64,000 nucleotides of DNA from Tuctoria greenei (taxonomy: Eukaryota > Streptophyta > Magnoliopsida > Poales > Poaceae), in contig JAYESD010000001.1 in NCBI GenBank assembly GCA_036927565.1, positions 9,300,001 to 9,364,000 of the forward strand. Direction: 5' to 3'. The number at the start of each line of letters is the position of its first letter. Positions within the stretch are counted from its first letter, which is position 1. The position numbers and the translations under genes are program-made. Below, in pieces: positions 35,910-47,715 of the stretch. The notes under the pieces are model-generated. The model saw only the letters and a program-made list of their open reading frames with translations, was not told where the DNA came from and made no database searches.

Positions 35910-38900
35910 TTAAGTGTAGAACTTACGGAGGTGCTCAATGTTCTAAGGATTTGGGAGAGGTGTCCCATCCTCGGTAGCCAAGCGAACGCTTCCGGGACGG
36001 GATACTTTAATCACTCGGAAGGGTCCTTCCCAGCCGGGGGAAAGTTTGTTTAACCCTTCTCTGGATTGTATTCTCCGTAGCACCAGGTCGCCTTCCTCGA
36101 GCGGTCGGTTGTGTACATGCCGCTGATGATAATGCCGTAGGGCTTGGCGATATCGGGCATTCCGAACAGCTGCTTGGCACCTTCCCTCCTCAAGGAGGTC
36201 TAGGTCTTCACGCCGGAGTTGGTCCTGCGCGGCTTCGTCGAAGGTCCGGACCCGGAGTGAACCCAAGGTGATTTCCGGAGGAAGGATTGCTTCAGCTCCG
36301 TACACTAGAAAGAAGGGTGTCTCTCCAGTTGACCGATTTTGAGATGTCCTGTTGGCCCATAAAGTGGGCGGAAGCTCTTCAATCCAGTTGGCTCCATGTT
36401 TTTTCAAGTGCTCATAGGTGCGCGTTTTAAGTCCTTTAAGGATTTCAGCATTTGCTCTCTCGGCTTGGCCATTGCTGGCTGGGTGAGCTACGGAGGCGTA
36501 GCAAACTTGTATGCCGAGGTCTTCGCAATATCCTTGGAATGCGGAGCTTGTGAATTGGGTCCCATTATCAGTGATGATTTTGTTTGGGACTCCAAATCTG
36601 CATACAATGGACTGCAAAAAGTTGATAGCAGATTGCTTGTTGATTGTCACAACTGGAGTTGCTTCCGGCCACTTGGTGAACTTGTCAATGGCGACGTACA
36701 GGAACTTGTAACCTCCGACGGCTCTTGAGAAAGGTCCCAAGATGTCCATCCCCCACACAGCGAAGGGCCATGTAGGAGGTATCATTTGTAAGGGCTGAGC
36801 TGGTGTGTGAATTTGCTTTGCATGAAATTGGCATGCTTCACATTTCTTCACCAGCTCAGTTGCATCCTGGAGTGCTGTAGGCCAGTAGAAGCCATGCCGA
36901 AAGGCTTTACCAACCAGCGTGCGGGAAGACGCGTGGTTCCCACACTCGCCTCCATGGATTTCTGCGAGTAGTTCGCAGCCTTCTTCCCTTGTGATACACC
37001 GCATTAGGATGTCGTTGGCACCGCGCCGATAGAGATCCCCTTCTACCAACGTGTATCTTTTAGCCAATCTGACTACCCGGTCAGCGGATGCATCATTGTC
37101 AGGAAGGATGCTGTCTTTCAAGTAGCTCCGGATCTTCGAGATCCATGCATCGGAACTAGCTTGAGCTTTTGAGTCTTGCGTGCTGGGTTGCTCGGAGCTC
37201 CCGGCAGCACCTACGACCCTTGATGGTTGCCATGGTAACAGGGCCATCGGGACTGTCAGCTTCGGGATGCTGATCTCGCCCCCTTCGCTCAGTTCAGCAG
37301 GCTGAGCTGTTGGTTTTGACAACCTTCGGACAAAAATTCCGTTAGGAGCCGGAGCTCCGGTTGACGCTTTCGTCGAGAGTTCGTCAGCTTCAGCGTTATG
37401 AGCGCGCTGAACTTGGTGGAGATCTAGGACTTCAAAGTCCTTCTAAAGCCTCTGGACTTCAAGGAGGTAAGCAGCTAGCTGGAGATTATTGCAGGAGCAT
37501 TCACCCTTCACCTGCTTAATGATGAGCTGTGAATCTCCCTTGACCAGCAATTGCTTGACACCATATGACAGTGCCATCTTTAGTCCGTAGATGAGTGCTT
37601 CATACTCTGCCATGTTATTGGTTGCCTTGAAGTCAAGGTGTACCATGTATTTCACCTTCTCCCCAATTGGTGCAAGGAGAAGGATTCCAGCTCCGACCCC
37701 ATGCTTCTGCATGGAGCCGTCAAAGTAGAGAGTCCAGTGAGGCTCGGTGAAAGTTGGAGCTTGATGCTCTGTCTTCTGGTCATTGGGGCCCCCAGGGTTT
37801 GATGGAGAGGGAGTCCATTCTGCCACAAAATCTGCCAATGCTTGACTCTTGACTGCTTGTCTTGAAATAAATTCAAGATCAAATTCAGCCAATTCCGCTG
37901 GCCACTTTGCAATATTCCCAGTTGAATTGGGATTATGCAAGATTGCTCGAAGTGGGTAGGAGGTCACCACTGAGACTTTGTGAGCTTGGAAGTAATGGCG
38001 AAGCTTTCTAGAGGCAATAAGAACTGCATAGAGCAGCTTATGCACCTCTAGGTATCGAGTCTTGGCATCATGTAATACTTCACTAATGAAGTACACCAGG
38101 TATTGAATGGTCCGGACCTTCCCGGAGGGGTCCGGAGCTTCCTCTTCACTGACCCGGATCCTCTCGGAGGAATCCAGATTTTCTTCAGGGACCTCCGGGT
38201 TCTGGTTGGAGGAACCCGGAGCTTCTTCAGAAGTGACCTGGATCCTCCCGGAGGGGTCTGGGTCTCCTGAAGTAACTTCTTGTGGATCCGAATCTGGGAG
38301 CTGGGACCCAGACTCGCTTTCAGGAATCTTCGGACCCTCCCGAAGGGGTCTGGATTCCTGTGTATGGGGTAGTTCTGGTCTCTTCGCAACTAGAACCATA
38401 CTGACGACTTCATCAGTAGCTGAAATATAAAGCAACAAAGGCTGACCAGGGTTCGGAGCTACCAGAATTGGTAGGGTGATGAGGAACTGTTTCAGCTCCT
38501 GGAATGCCTTTTCTGCTTCTTCGGACCATTGGAATGGTCCGGACTTCCTCAATAACTTGAAGAAGGGGAGTGCCCGTTCCGCCAGTCTTGAGATGAACCG
38601 GCTGAGGGCTGCTAGACATCCAGTTAACTTTTGAATGTCCTTGATGCGGGTTGGTGGCCGCATGTCTTCAATAGCCTTAACCTTCACCGGATTAGCATCT
38701 ATGCCCCGGTGACTTACCAGGAAACCAAGAAGTTTTCCGGAGCTAACCTCGAAGACACACTTGTCTGGGTTTAGCTTTGTGTGGGTGGCCCGCAGCTTGT
38801 TGAAGACAGCTTGCAAGGTGTCAAGGAGTGACTCCTTGTTCCTGACCTTGACCACGATGTCATCGACGTACACTTCCACTATGTCTTTTATGAGTTCTTC

Positions 38901-39451
38901 AAAGTTTTGTACATAGCTCGTACAAAAGTTGAAGCTGCATTCTTGAGACCAAAGGGCATGGCTCTATAACAGTACAATCCATCTACTGTGATGAATGAAG
39001 TATGCTCTTCATCTTCCCTAGATATCCTGATTTGATGATATCCGGAATATGCATCTAGGAAACACAGTAATTCACACCCGGAGGTGGAATCCACTATCTG
39101 ATCTATTCTAGGTAATGGGAATGGATCTTTTGGACATGCCTTATTTAGTGTGGTGTAGTCGATGCACATCCGAAGCTTCCCGCCGGCCTTGGGCACAACG
39201 ACTGGGTTTGCCAGCCATTTTGGATGAAAGACTTCTCGGATGAATCCGGCTTCGAGTAACTTCTTCACTTCTTGTCGGATGAAGTTCTGTCGCTCTGTGG
39301 ATTGCTTCTGAGGCTTCTGATGCACAGGCCAGGCATCGGGGTAGATCTTCAGATTGTGCTCAATCACTTCCCTGGGGATCCCAGGCATTTGTGACGGTTG
39401 CCAGGCAAACACGTCGACGTTAGCCCGGAGGAAAGTGATGAGCGCGAGTTC
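35910..39451 (-). pseudogene. pol: Element D pol: RT, two RNase H domains and integrase, broken
   Basis: Same domain order as C. RT runs to a one-base loss near 38903 (MYKTLKNS then stop), just before YVDD, which is readable in another frame from 38879. The first RNase H carries the acidic repeat insert (about 38105-38395). A TAG at 37443-37445 (Gln in C) falls inside the second RNase H. Integrase is intact from 37322, with Asp in WGMDILG, Asp in TDNGTQF and Glu in NGQAERAN all present. A TAG at 35943-35945 replaces a Trp codon 11 codons before the normal end. Confidence 0.92.
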
Positions 39452-39454
39452 CTA
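39452..39454 (-). other. In-frame UAG between protease and RT (element D)
   Basis: Same codon, neighbours (AAA-UAG-GAA) and frame as in C, although the other stops of C and D are private to one copy. Confidence 0.78.
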
Positions 39455-41869
39455 TTTGTCGTTCAATCCCCCCGATATACGGGTGGTTTGAGTGGCATCG
39501 GAACCAATTTGGACGACTTTGACAGGAATGTCGGTGTCGCCGCATGGCTGCACTCGAGGTGCAGAAGTCGAGCCTCGTTGACGAATGCTCGCGGGTTTTG
39601 GAGCTTGCTCCTGCCTGGAGTCCTCCCCTTGCGCTGTGGTGAGTGCTTGGAGTTCTTCCAGTGCAGTTACTCCGGCAGTACGATCTCCGCGGATCTGGAG
39701 AACGCCTACTGGTGTTGGCATTTTCAACACCAGATAACCATAATGAGTAGCTGCCATGAATTTGTACAGGGCAGGCCTACCCAAGATGGCATTGAAAGGT
39801 AAGTTGATCTGAGCGACATCGAAGACCAACTTCTCGGTGCGGTACTTCTCCCGTGTCCCGAAGGTAACGGGGAGAGTAATAGCTCCGAGTGGGGTAATGG
39901 CCCCCGGACCTACTTCGGAGAAAGGTCGAGAGGGCTGGAGATCCGAAGGTCGGAGCTGAAGCTTAGTGAAAGCTTCGAAGCTGATGAGGTTAAGCCCCGA
40001 ACCTCCGTCTACCATGACATGGTGGAGCTGGATGTTATTGATGGTAGGATATACCATCAAAGGTAACTGACCTGCTCCAACCATGCTTCGGGGACAATCT
40101 GAAGCATCAAAAGTGGTGGCTGTGTCCATCCACTTCCGATGAGGTTCCGGCCTGACTGTAGGAGCTACAACGGCCATATCCCGACGCATAGTCTTGATGA
40201 CGCGACGGGAGGTGATATCCCATGATCCACCAAAAATGGTGTTCATGGTTTTCCAACGCTCGTTGTCAGAGACGTCAGAATCATCGTCGACAGAGGTGTA
40301 GACGGCCTTCAGGACCTTTTTGGGATCCTGAAACCCTAACTCCTCTTCAGCCGGAGCTTCGTCGACTTTTTGCTTTCCTTCCCTCTGTCGGAAAGGAGAT
40401 TCTTCTCGACACTTGTTGTAGCGCTCAACAAGGTTTTGGACCTCCCGGCAGTCTTCCAAACTGTGGCTGCCCGTTTTATTAATGGGACACCACACTTTGG
40501 GTTTGCCACCGTCTTCAGAAGATGGTCGAGGTCGCTTCTCGGGGCGTGGCCTCCGGCCACCCGGAGTTGCAGCAGCTGCAACGTTGGATGTGCCGGCCGA
40601 CGGCTTCTTCTTGCCATTGGTCTTCTTTTTCTTCTTACCACCCCCGGAGGTAGCGGCTTCTTCTTTGGAGGATTTCTTGTGACCCTCCAAGGTTGGTTTT
40701 GAGTGCATCTCACGGCCCTCCGCAGCTCTGGCACAATTGTCAGCCAAGCTGAAGAGTTCTGTGACACTGGTGATCTCCTTGATCGCCAGTTTCTCCAACA
40801 TCTTCTTGTCCCGTACACCCTATCTGAATGCCACAATGACATAGGCGCTAGAGATAGAAGGGACAATGTTTCGTACCTGAGAGAACCTCTGGATGAATGA
40901 TCGCAAGGATTCTCCCCCTTTTTGCACGACCGCAAAAAGGTCCAGTTCAGTGCCTGGTCGGGTGTATGAAGTCCCGAAGTTGGCGGTGAACTGCTGGCAC
41001 AACTCCTCCCAACTGTTGATAGATTTGGGTGGAAGGCTCATAAACCAAGACCTGGCGGTCCCAGTTAAGGCCACTGGAAAATAATTGGCCATCACGGCCT
41101 CGTTTCCTCCAGCTGCTAAGATTGCAGTGGAGTAGATCTGAAGAAATTCAGCGGGATTGACAGTCCCGTCGATTTTTTCCGGCAGGTGAGGCCGAAACTT
41201 CTGTGGCCACCTAACCATGCGCAGGTGCATGGCCAGGGCTGAACAGCCTCCTCCCACTCCTTCAGGAGCAGAAAGGTCCTGAGCTTCCCGTCTTTCACGG
41301 GCACGCTCAATATGGACTCAGCTGTCCTGCTGGCGGTATCGGCGATCAAGCTCCGCCCGGAGGTCATGAGTCGAAAGCCTGGATACCGTGTGAGTGCGTC
41401 ATGCCCCGGAGGGCAATGACATCACTTGTTGTGACGCAGCACGTCTCCTGTTATTGGAAACATGCGGACCAAGTCTTCTAGACAAAGTCCGCCGCTGCGA
41501 CGGGGCTCTTCCTGAAGGAAGAGGACCCTGGTTGCTGAGGCGTTCGGCTGCTGCTGCAACCAAATGCTCCACATCGGCCCTCCACTGCTCCAGTGCATCC
41601 CGGGATGCATCCGGAGGTGGTGGGCATTGGAGAAGAGCACGCGCTGCATGGAGCGCGTGTTCCGGGTTGTCATGATTTGCTGACGCAGTAATTGACATCG
41701 GCGCACCATCACGTTGCCCAGCACGATTTGCTGGAGGAGACAGTGGTGGTGGGAGTGCGACTCCTGCTGGTGCTGAGGCTCCTGCTGGTGGCTGCCTATG
41801 GGAGGGATTGTCCCCAACAGCCTGAACAGCAGGTTGACCGTTGGATGATCCAGCAGCTGAGTTCACCAT
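39452..41869 (-). pseudogene. gag: Element D gag-protease, three nonsense codons
   Basis: The ATG at 41869 and the TAG at 39452 enclose 2418 bases, exactly as in C, so no net indel has occurred. Stops at 41399-41401 and 41318-41320 (TGA) and 40820-40822 (TAG) are all sense codons in C. The knuckle reads CPINKTGSHSLEDC: the second Cys position, His in C, is Asn here. The protease keeps VDGGSG. The final TAG is shared with C. Confidence 0.9.
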
Positions 41870-41893
41870 TCTTAAAATCTCAGGCGCCCCCCT

Positions 41894-41908
41894 TCCTGGC
41901 GCGCCAAC
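41894..41908 (-). other. Primer-binding site of element D
   Basis: GTTGGCGCGCCAGGA on the minus strand, directly inside the 5' LTR and identical to C. Confidence 0.75.
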
Positions 41909-42750
41909 TATCGGTGGTTTGGAACCGGCAGATCTCCATACACTGCTAAAGTGATAGGGGAGTTTGATGTTCGGTGTGGGCGCGCGGAGATTCAAGAAGG
42001 TGAGTAGGAATTGACACAGGAGACACAAGAGTTTACGTGGTTCGGGCCGCCTGAGCGTAATAGCCTACTTCACGGATGTGTTGGTGTTGTATTAGCTGTA
42101 TGAGCTTGTGTTGAGCATCAATGGCGTATATGTGTGTCCCCCTGAACGTGTCGTCGGCCTGTCCTTTTATAGTACAAGGGCAGGCCGTTATAAATTAGCC
42201 TGACCCGACATGTGGCCCCGGCGGTTACTAGTATTGATACACATTTAATTGCCCTTAATGACCCTGTAACGGGCTTTGACAGCATCGTTACTGGTGTTAA
42301 GATCGTCCGTTTAAGTGTCATTAATATGTTATTAATGACACTTAATCGGGTCTTGAAGTCCTTGATTCCCCTTTGAAGATCCGGAGCCATTGCGGGGGTC
42401 TTCCGGAGGTTAAGTGTTGAAGATCCGACGATTGGACACGTGGCAGCTCCAGAGCATACTGTGGGAAACAGGGAGCTCCGGAGCTACCTGACACGTGTCA
42501 GGTCCGGAGCTTCTCTCGGTCTGGGGTTAAGTCCGGAGGTGCCATTTTGGTACATGGCCCGGAGCTTCCCCCTTGTGGGCGGTAGCTCCGGTTTGATAGT
42601 ACACGTGGCGACCCTGGGATTAACCATGTTGGAGAAGTGGGTCCGGTTATATCTGACATGTGGGCCTCCGAGGGTCTTAAAATCAAGTATATGACTTTAC
42701 TTTGAGATCTTTGTAACCTCAAGGGGTGTACGGTTTCTAGGGTACCGACA
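41909..42750 (-). repeat. 5' LTR of element D (842 bp)
   Basis: Starts TATCGGTGG (TG changed to TA) and ends GGTACCGACA. The TATA box in the inverted repeat lies at 42155-42187. Confidence 0.95.
42155..42187 (-). promoter_or_regulatory. TATA box inside inverted repeat (D 5' LTR)
   Basis: CGGCCTGTCCTT, the same 9-base centre as C, then AAGGGCAGGCCG: 11 of 12 positions pair, and the remaining one is a possible G-U in RNA. Two C/D differences in the left arm are matched in the right arm. Confidence 0.85.
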
Positions 42751-42755
42751 GGTTC
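42751..42755 (+). other. Target-site duplication GGTTC, right copy (element D)
   Basis: Follows the CCGACA end of D. Confidence 0.95.
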
Positions 42756-43937
42756 AAATTTGGCAAGATAGATTTATTTTATGCCTTGCATGATGCCTGC
42801 CATATAGACTTATAATTTCTTGCATTATAAAATGTTGGCATTGCATACGGTAGGTTGTCACAAAGGGGAACCCACCTCATGAAAAAGAGACTTGTTTGAA
42901 ATGCAATATCTCAACTCATATAAGGTGGAAAGAATAAAATGTTAGGTGCGTTAATGTCTAGAGGAACATGCTCTAAAGAGATAGAAGTCTTCATACTCTA
43001 CCTCACAAAGCATGGGCCTTACATTTTATTTGGATAATTTCCTCCTATTTTTCTCGGTGTTCCATTTGCTTTAAGGCCTAGCCAAGTTATTGGCACATTA
43101 GTATCTTTGAGGAGTAAGGGGTTGCCCAAAAAGTCCTAAGACATGTGTTTCTCATTGTTTGTTTGTTTGGTCAAAGGACATATATGGGATGTTGTTGTTT
43201 AGTACTCATCGGATTATCAGATGCTTAGGTCAGACCATCATCGGATTAGTTGATGTTCAAAAGCCAAGGGCCAGTTCAGTCACTATCTCAAATGATCCGA
43301 CGAGTTCACTGTGAAAAACATCGGTCCATCCGATGTGTACAATTCTGGAACTTTGATGAATTCCACCGATAATATTCCCTTCCACGTCGGTCCATCTGAT
43401 GTCAACGGTATCTTTTTGAATACCTATACTGTGACATTCGACCGATGCTATCTCTTTGCACGTCGGACCATCCGGTGTCAACGACACTCTTTTGAATACC
43501 CTTACTGTGCCATTCGACCGATGCTTCTAACGACCAACGTCGGACCATCCGGTGTTAAAGTTTCGGCTAGGGTTTGGGACCCACTATTTAAACGCCGTCT
43601 CGCCTCCCGGTTTTCTCTCTCTTCCCGATCCCGACGCGCTCATCTCCGCCGCCGCCGATTCTCTCGCCCGAGCGCCGCCACCGTCGACTCCCGCCGTCGC
43701 CGCCGCCTCCGGTCGCCCGCCGCCTCTGGTCGCTGCACCACCGCTGCCGCCGCTGCACCATCTAGCGCCACCGCTCTCTCTCATCACCACACCATCCAAG
43801 CGTCGCCTCCTCCCGTGCACATCGTCGCCGTGGTGCCTTCCCCCAAACGGTCGCGTCTCTCTGCCGTTAGGGTTTCCGACCGCGTCGATCGTCGTTCCGT
43901 GCGCGTGACTTCGTCAACCTCATTCTCGCGCATCGCA
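42756..43937 (+). promoter_or_regulatory. Element B region between pol and extra gene, with periodic palindromes and TATA-like box
   Basis: No frame with known similarity to about 43300. From 43207 it holds palindromic units: CATCGGATTATCAGATG (43207-43223), a weaker one near 43238, then ACATCGGTCCATCCGATGT types at 43318, 43384, 43460 and 43537, spaced 66-77 bases. TATTTAAA follows at 43585-43592, then a GC-rich, CT-rich leader typical of plant 5' UTRs up to the ATG at 43938. The LTR has the same order of palindromes then TATA box. I read this as a candidate internal promoter. Confidence 0.55.
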
Positions 43938-45914
43938 ATGGCTCGCGACAAGAAGAACAAGGGCAAGGCCATTGCGGAGCCGGCCGCGAAGAAGCAGAAG
44001 CTCTCCAAGGAGGAGAAGAAGGCGTTGATGGCCGCTCGCGCCGCCGAGGAGCGTGATCGTGGCCAAGGGGGATCACTGAGGATCTGTGAGGCTCGTATGA
44101 GGCAGCCTCCTATGATCGATGACTCCGAGGCTGAAGAAGAGCCGGAAGAGCCTCTCGTCCGCCAGCGCTCAGCCCGGACCCGTGGAGGGCATCCCCCGAT
44201 AGCACCACGTCCGAGACCGACGGCTGCCGATCGTCGTGAGGACAGGGAGGCCCAGTGAGCCATCTACGAGATGGACACCACTGTCCATGTCGCTGAAGGA
44301 GTCCGGTTGACTGACTACCGGAAGATGAAGGCCAAGCAGCTCCGAAGAATCAGATGGAGTGTGCTGCTTGAGGAGTGGTACCCGCAGCCCAGAGAAGCCC
44401 TTGTGGACAGTCGTTTCTGGACTGTGACGCAGGCATCCCTCTACGAGACCTACAGACGCTGAGGCCACAAGTTGTTCCAGCACAACTTTTTGGACTGGGA
44501 TCAGCTCGCTCTGGCTGCCGAGACGGAGATTCGCCCATACTTTGAGAGGTACAGAGGTTTGGTGCAGCTGATGTCCTATGAGAGGAGTGCCTATATGGAG
44601 GATTGGGTCCGCGTGTTCTACGCCACCCTCTACGTCTCTGAGGGCAGAAGATCGATTGATTTCATGTTCATGGGACAGCACCATCACCTGACGAGGCAAA
44701 CGCTGGCACAGCTACTAGGAGTGGACCTGCACGACACTTGCGTGCATGAGAGGGTCTATGGCATGGCAGATCCGCCGAGGAGGCCGCTCACTGGAGGAGT
44801 GGCACCACCACTGGAGGAGATCCGTTCCCTGTTTGGTCCGACTTTCTCTCCAGACTAGCCGAGGGTGCCGGCTCTGTTGACTCCAGCTGCGCGCACAGTG
44901 CACTTTGCCTTGCGCCGCACGCTCTTGCCGAGGTCAGGTTACTTGGAGGGGTTCACCAGCCTACAGCAGACTCTCCTGTTCTACATCATGAACGGGATGG
45001 AGTTCGACATAGTGGACGTCCTCATATGCGAGATGGAGGATGTGATCACTGACGGAGTGGGCATGATGAGGCAGCTCGTGTATGGACACTGGATCAGCTA
45101 CCTGCTCACCATGATGGTCCCTGAGGAGTCCGTCGTGCATGACCGTCTCACTGACAAGAGTGTCACACGGTTCGGTCACTATCGTGCCCCAGCTCCTGGA
45201 GACCGCCGTCTTGGCCGTCCAGTCGAGCGGCAGGTCCGTGCACGCCTATCTGAGGAGGACTGGTCGGACCTGGAGAAGGAGGATGAGAGGCTAGCTGAGG
45301 CAGAGGCACAGGGTGAGGACTTGCAGCACATCTGGTCCGAGAGCAACACCGACGACAGTGTCGAGGAGTACTTTCCACCTCCATCCTCACCCAGGCAGCA
45401 TGACGCGGAGGCTGGAGGCTCTACAGTGCCACCACCTACTCCACCTCCCATCACTGAGGCACAGGTCACTCAGCCGTCAGAGCTCACTTCGCTCCTGGAG
45501 TAGATGGTTGAGCAGCAGACGCAGCAGGCGATGATGGGCATTCTGGGGTTGATCACCAACCTCTACACCCAGACCGCGATTGCCATCCCGCCGCAGCTGC
45601 CAGGAGTTGCTCCACCTCCACTTGTTCTCGCTCCAGCTGCCGCTCCGGTGCCGACTACGCCGATCCCCTCCATCAGCATGTCTCCACTACTGGCTTCGGG
45701 CGCACCGATTCACTCCCCGCTGTCGGCTACGACCCTGTTCCAGCAGACGCTGGCATCCGTCGTCAGTGCCCCGCTTCCAGTAGCTACTACACAGCAGGCA
45801 CCGACGGTGGCTCCTACGGCTCCGGCAGCTCCTTCCACCACTACTCCAGGCAGCAGCTCCGACGATAGCGACGGTGACCAGTTCGTCATCGCGCCTAGTA
45901 CTCAGGGTCCTTAG
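43938..45914 (+). pseudogene. Extra 3' gene of element B, about 658 codons with four in-frame stops
   Basis: A single frame from ATG 43938 (MARDKKNKGKAIAEP) to TAG 45912, with no frame change but stops at 44256, 44460, 44856 and 45501. Residues 1-105: basic then acidic, low complexity, nuclear-signal-like KKQKLSKEEKK. Residues about 110-430: a globular region (QLRRIRWSVLLEEWYPQPRE, YMEDWVRVFYATLYVSEGR, LTRQTLAQLLGV) resembling the plant 'putative transposon protein' domain (Transposase_32). Then an acidic linker, and a Pro/Ala/Ser-rich tail from about 525. Position after pol matches the env-like gene of SIRE elements, but I see no signal peptide or membrane segment, so no envelope role is supported. 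Confidence 0.72.
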
Positions 45915-46308
45915 GCACTCGGATCCCTTTTTGGTGTCTTGATGCCAAAGGGGGGGAAGAGTTAGAGGAGTCAGGGTGAGGACAGCTTAGTCTCAGGGGG
46001 AGTGTCCTAGCCTTAAGGGGAGTTTACCTATATCATCTTTGTAATTTTATATTATCATTTTTGTAATTCGATACTTTTGCTACTCATTTGGTGTTTATTG
46101 AGTACCCTTGAGTTATTAATCGATTGAGCTTATTTGGTGCCTATCTTATGATCACTTATTCACTTGAGTTATTCTTTGATTGAGCTTTCAAATTTTAAGT
46201 GTAATAATCTTGCATTCATTGCATATCATTTTAAGTTTCATTCTATCAAATTCATTACTATTGCGCTTAAATTGTTGTGTTGTCATCAATCACCAAAAAG
46301 GGGGAGAT
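45915..46308 (+). other. Element B 3' non-coding region with several polypurine tracts
   Basis: Purine tracts AAAGGGGGGGAAGAG (45947), CAGGGGGAG (45995) and AAGGGGAG (46016) precede the terminal AAAAAGGGGGAGAT (46295-46308) that abuts the LTR. No coding frame. Confidence 0.78.
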
Positions 46309-47715
46309 TGAAAGCATCTAGGCCCCCATGAGGTACGGTTTCGGTGATTAATGACAACCATTGGATTTTACTAATGAATTTGTGAATGCAAGGTCCCCAT
46401 AATCACTCAATCAAATGAAATCAATATGTCATTGGAGGCCCATATACAATCAATTTATGAGATCAAATCAATTATATGAAGACAAGAAGTGAAAGCACTT
46501 ATGTCAATATCATTCAACTTTAAATTGACAACATTCAATGCTTGAAGATCATCAGAAATGCCTTTGCAACAAATATCAAAGAGGTCAATCGAGCAAGATA
46601 CAAAATCACTTAGAAACAACTCGAAGCAAACAAAATCAACTCACCGGATCAACCGATGGTTCCAGAAATACACACATCGGTCGAGTTGGTTCAGCTGAAG
46701 AAGAAGACCTCAGAACAAAGCACTCACCGGATCATCCGATGTGAATGGCTCATCTACATTGGTCCATCAGTACAATTTGCAATATCATTGGACCAAGTGT
46801 AGCATCGGATCATCCGATGTACAGAAATATACACATCGGTCCATCACTCCAGTAAGCATCAAGTTTGAGTCAATTCTGGAGGAAGAGCCACCGGATCATC
46901 CGATGAGAAGACAGGAGCAACATCGGTCTAACAACGGTCATATCTGACACAATGACATCAACTAAAGTAAACTTGACCGATGATAACTAAAGGGGAGACA
47001 TCGGATCATCCGATGTTCACAGTAAAGTTTTGTCAGCCTACTTTTCCAAAGGCTATTTCGGGGAGGCTGGCTATAAATTCCCCCTAATCGTGTCATTTCG
47101 CCAAGTCTTGATCACCAGACACTATCAACACATCCACAAGCGTTCAAGACCAAGAGCAATCACTTCCACATCATTTCGATCACCTATACACCAAGAATTA
47201 GGCTAGAACTAGCTAGAGAGAGAGCTTGTGTGCCTCCATTCTGGGTGAGTGGACTCTTTAGGATAGTGAGAGAGCCTCAAGGGAGTGCCCTTGGTGTTTG
47301 TAACTGTAAGGAGACTTTCGGAGCTTGCCAAGGCGTTTGTGGAAGCCCGAAGGGTCGAAGTTGTACAAGGCTTGAGCTCCACCTTGCCGAGGTTGGCAAA
47401 CGGGGAGGAATAGTGAAGATCCCTCATCTCGGTGACTTGGGTGTGGCAAAACCCTTTGGTGGGTGCCACAACGTGGATGTAGGAAGATCTTGACGATCTT
47501 GCCAAACCACGGGATAAAACCTCGTGTCTCCTCGGGAGTTTGCATCCTCCTCCTTTCCCTTACGTTTATGCATTTTACATTCCGCAAAGTTCCTATTTAC
47601 TTGAATGCATAGATAGTTTGCGTAGAGAATTGGGCTTTTAGGAATTAAGTTTTGTTGCTTAGATTTTTTAAAGAAGCCCAATTCACCCCCCCCTCTTGGG
47701 CATTCGATCCTTACA
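46309..47715 (+). repeat. 3' LTR of element B, complete (1407 bp)
   Basis: TGAAAGCATCTAGG...GATCCTTACA. Holds five palindromic units at about 46642, 46726, 46803, 46889 and 46999 (best form CATCGGATCATCCGATG, 8-bp arms with one central base). Further half sites ACATCGGTC lie between them. A CTATAAATTC TATA box is at 47071, about 55 bases after the last unit. Confidence 0.95.

Larger units (their letters stand above)
29701..42750 (-). mobile_element. Element D: Tat-type Ty3/gypsy retrotransposon, relative of C, 13.05 kb
   Basis: LTRs 29701-30541 and 41909-42750 differ at about 28 sites (about 3.3%), so D is older than C. The right LTR starts TA instead of TG. Organisation is as in C: gag-protease 41869-39452 and pol 39451-35910 on the minus strand, antisense gene 31077-34571 on the plus strand, stem-loop spacer between. 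It has more breaks than C: three stops in gag, one frameshift and two stops in pol, one frameshift and one stop in the antisense gene. LTR sequence is clearly distinct from C, so they are two subfamilies. Confidence 0.95.
10236..47715 (+). mobile_element. Element B: Sirevirus-type Ty1/copia retrotransposon with extra 3' gene, split by A, C and D
   Basis: Pieces on the plus strand join into one element: 5' LTR remnant 10236-11219, gag start 11280-11417, [C], gag-pol 24306-29566, [D], 3' region 42756-46308, 3' LTR 46309-47715. Both insertions are bounded by 5-bp duplications, so the joins are exact. The 5' LTR remnant matches 46730-47715 with about 40 differences by eye (about 4%). PBS, domain order, double CCHC gag, repeated polypurine tracts and LTR palindromes place it in the Sirevirus group. 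It is dead through frameshifts and stops. Confidence 0.93.

Noticed and set aside
44472..45503. Treating the pieces of B's extra gene as separate small genes
   Set aside because: All pieces share one frame and are divided only by single stop codons, so one broken gene is the simpler reading.
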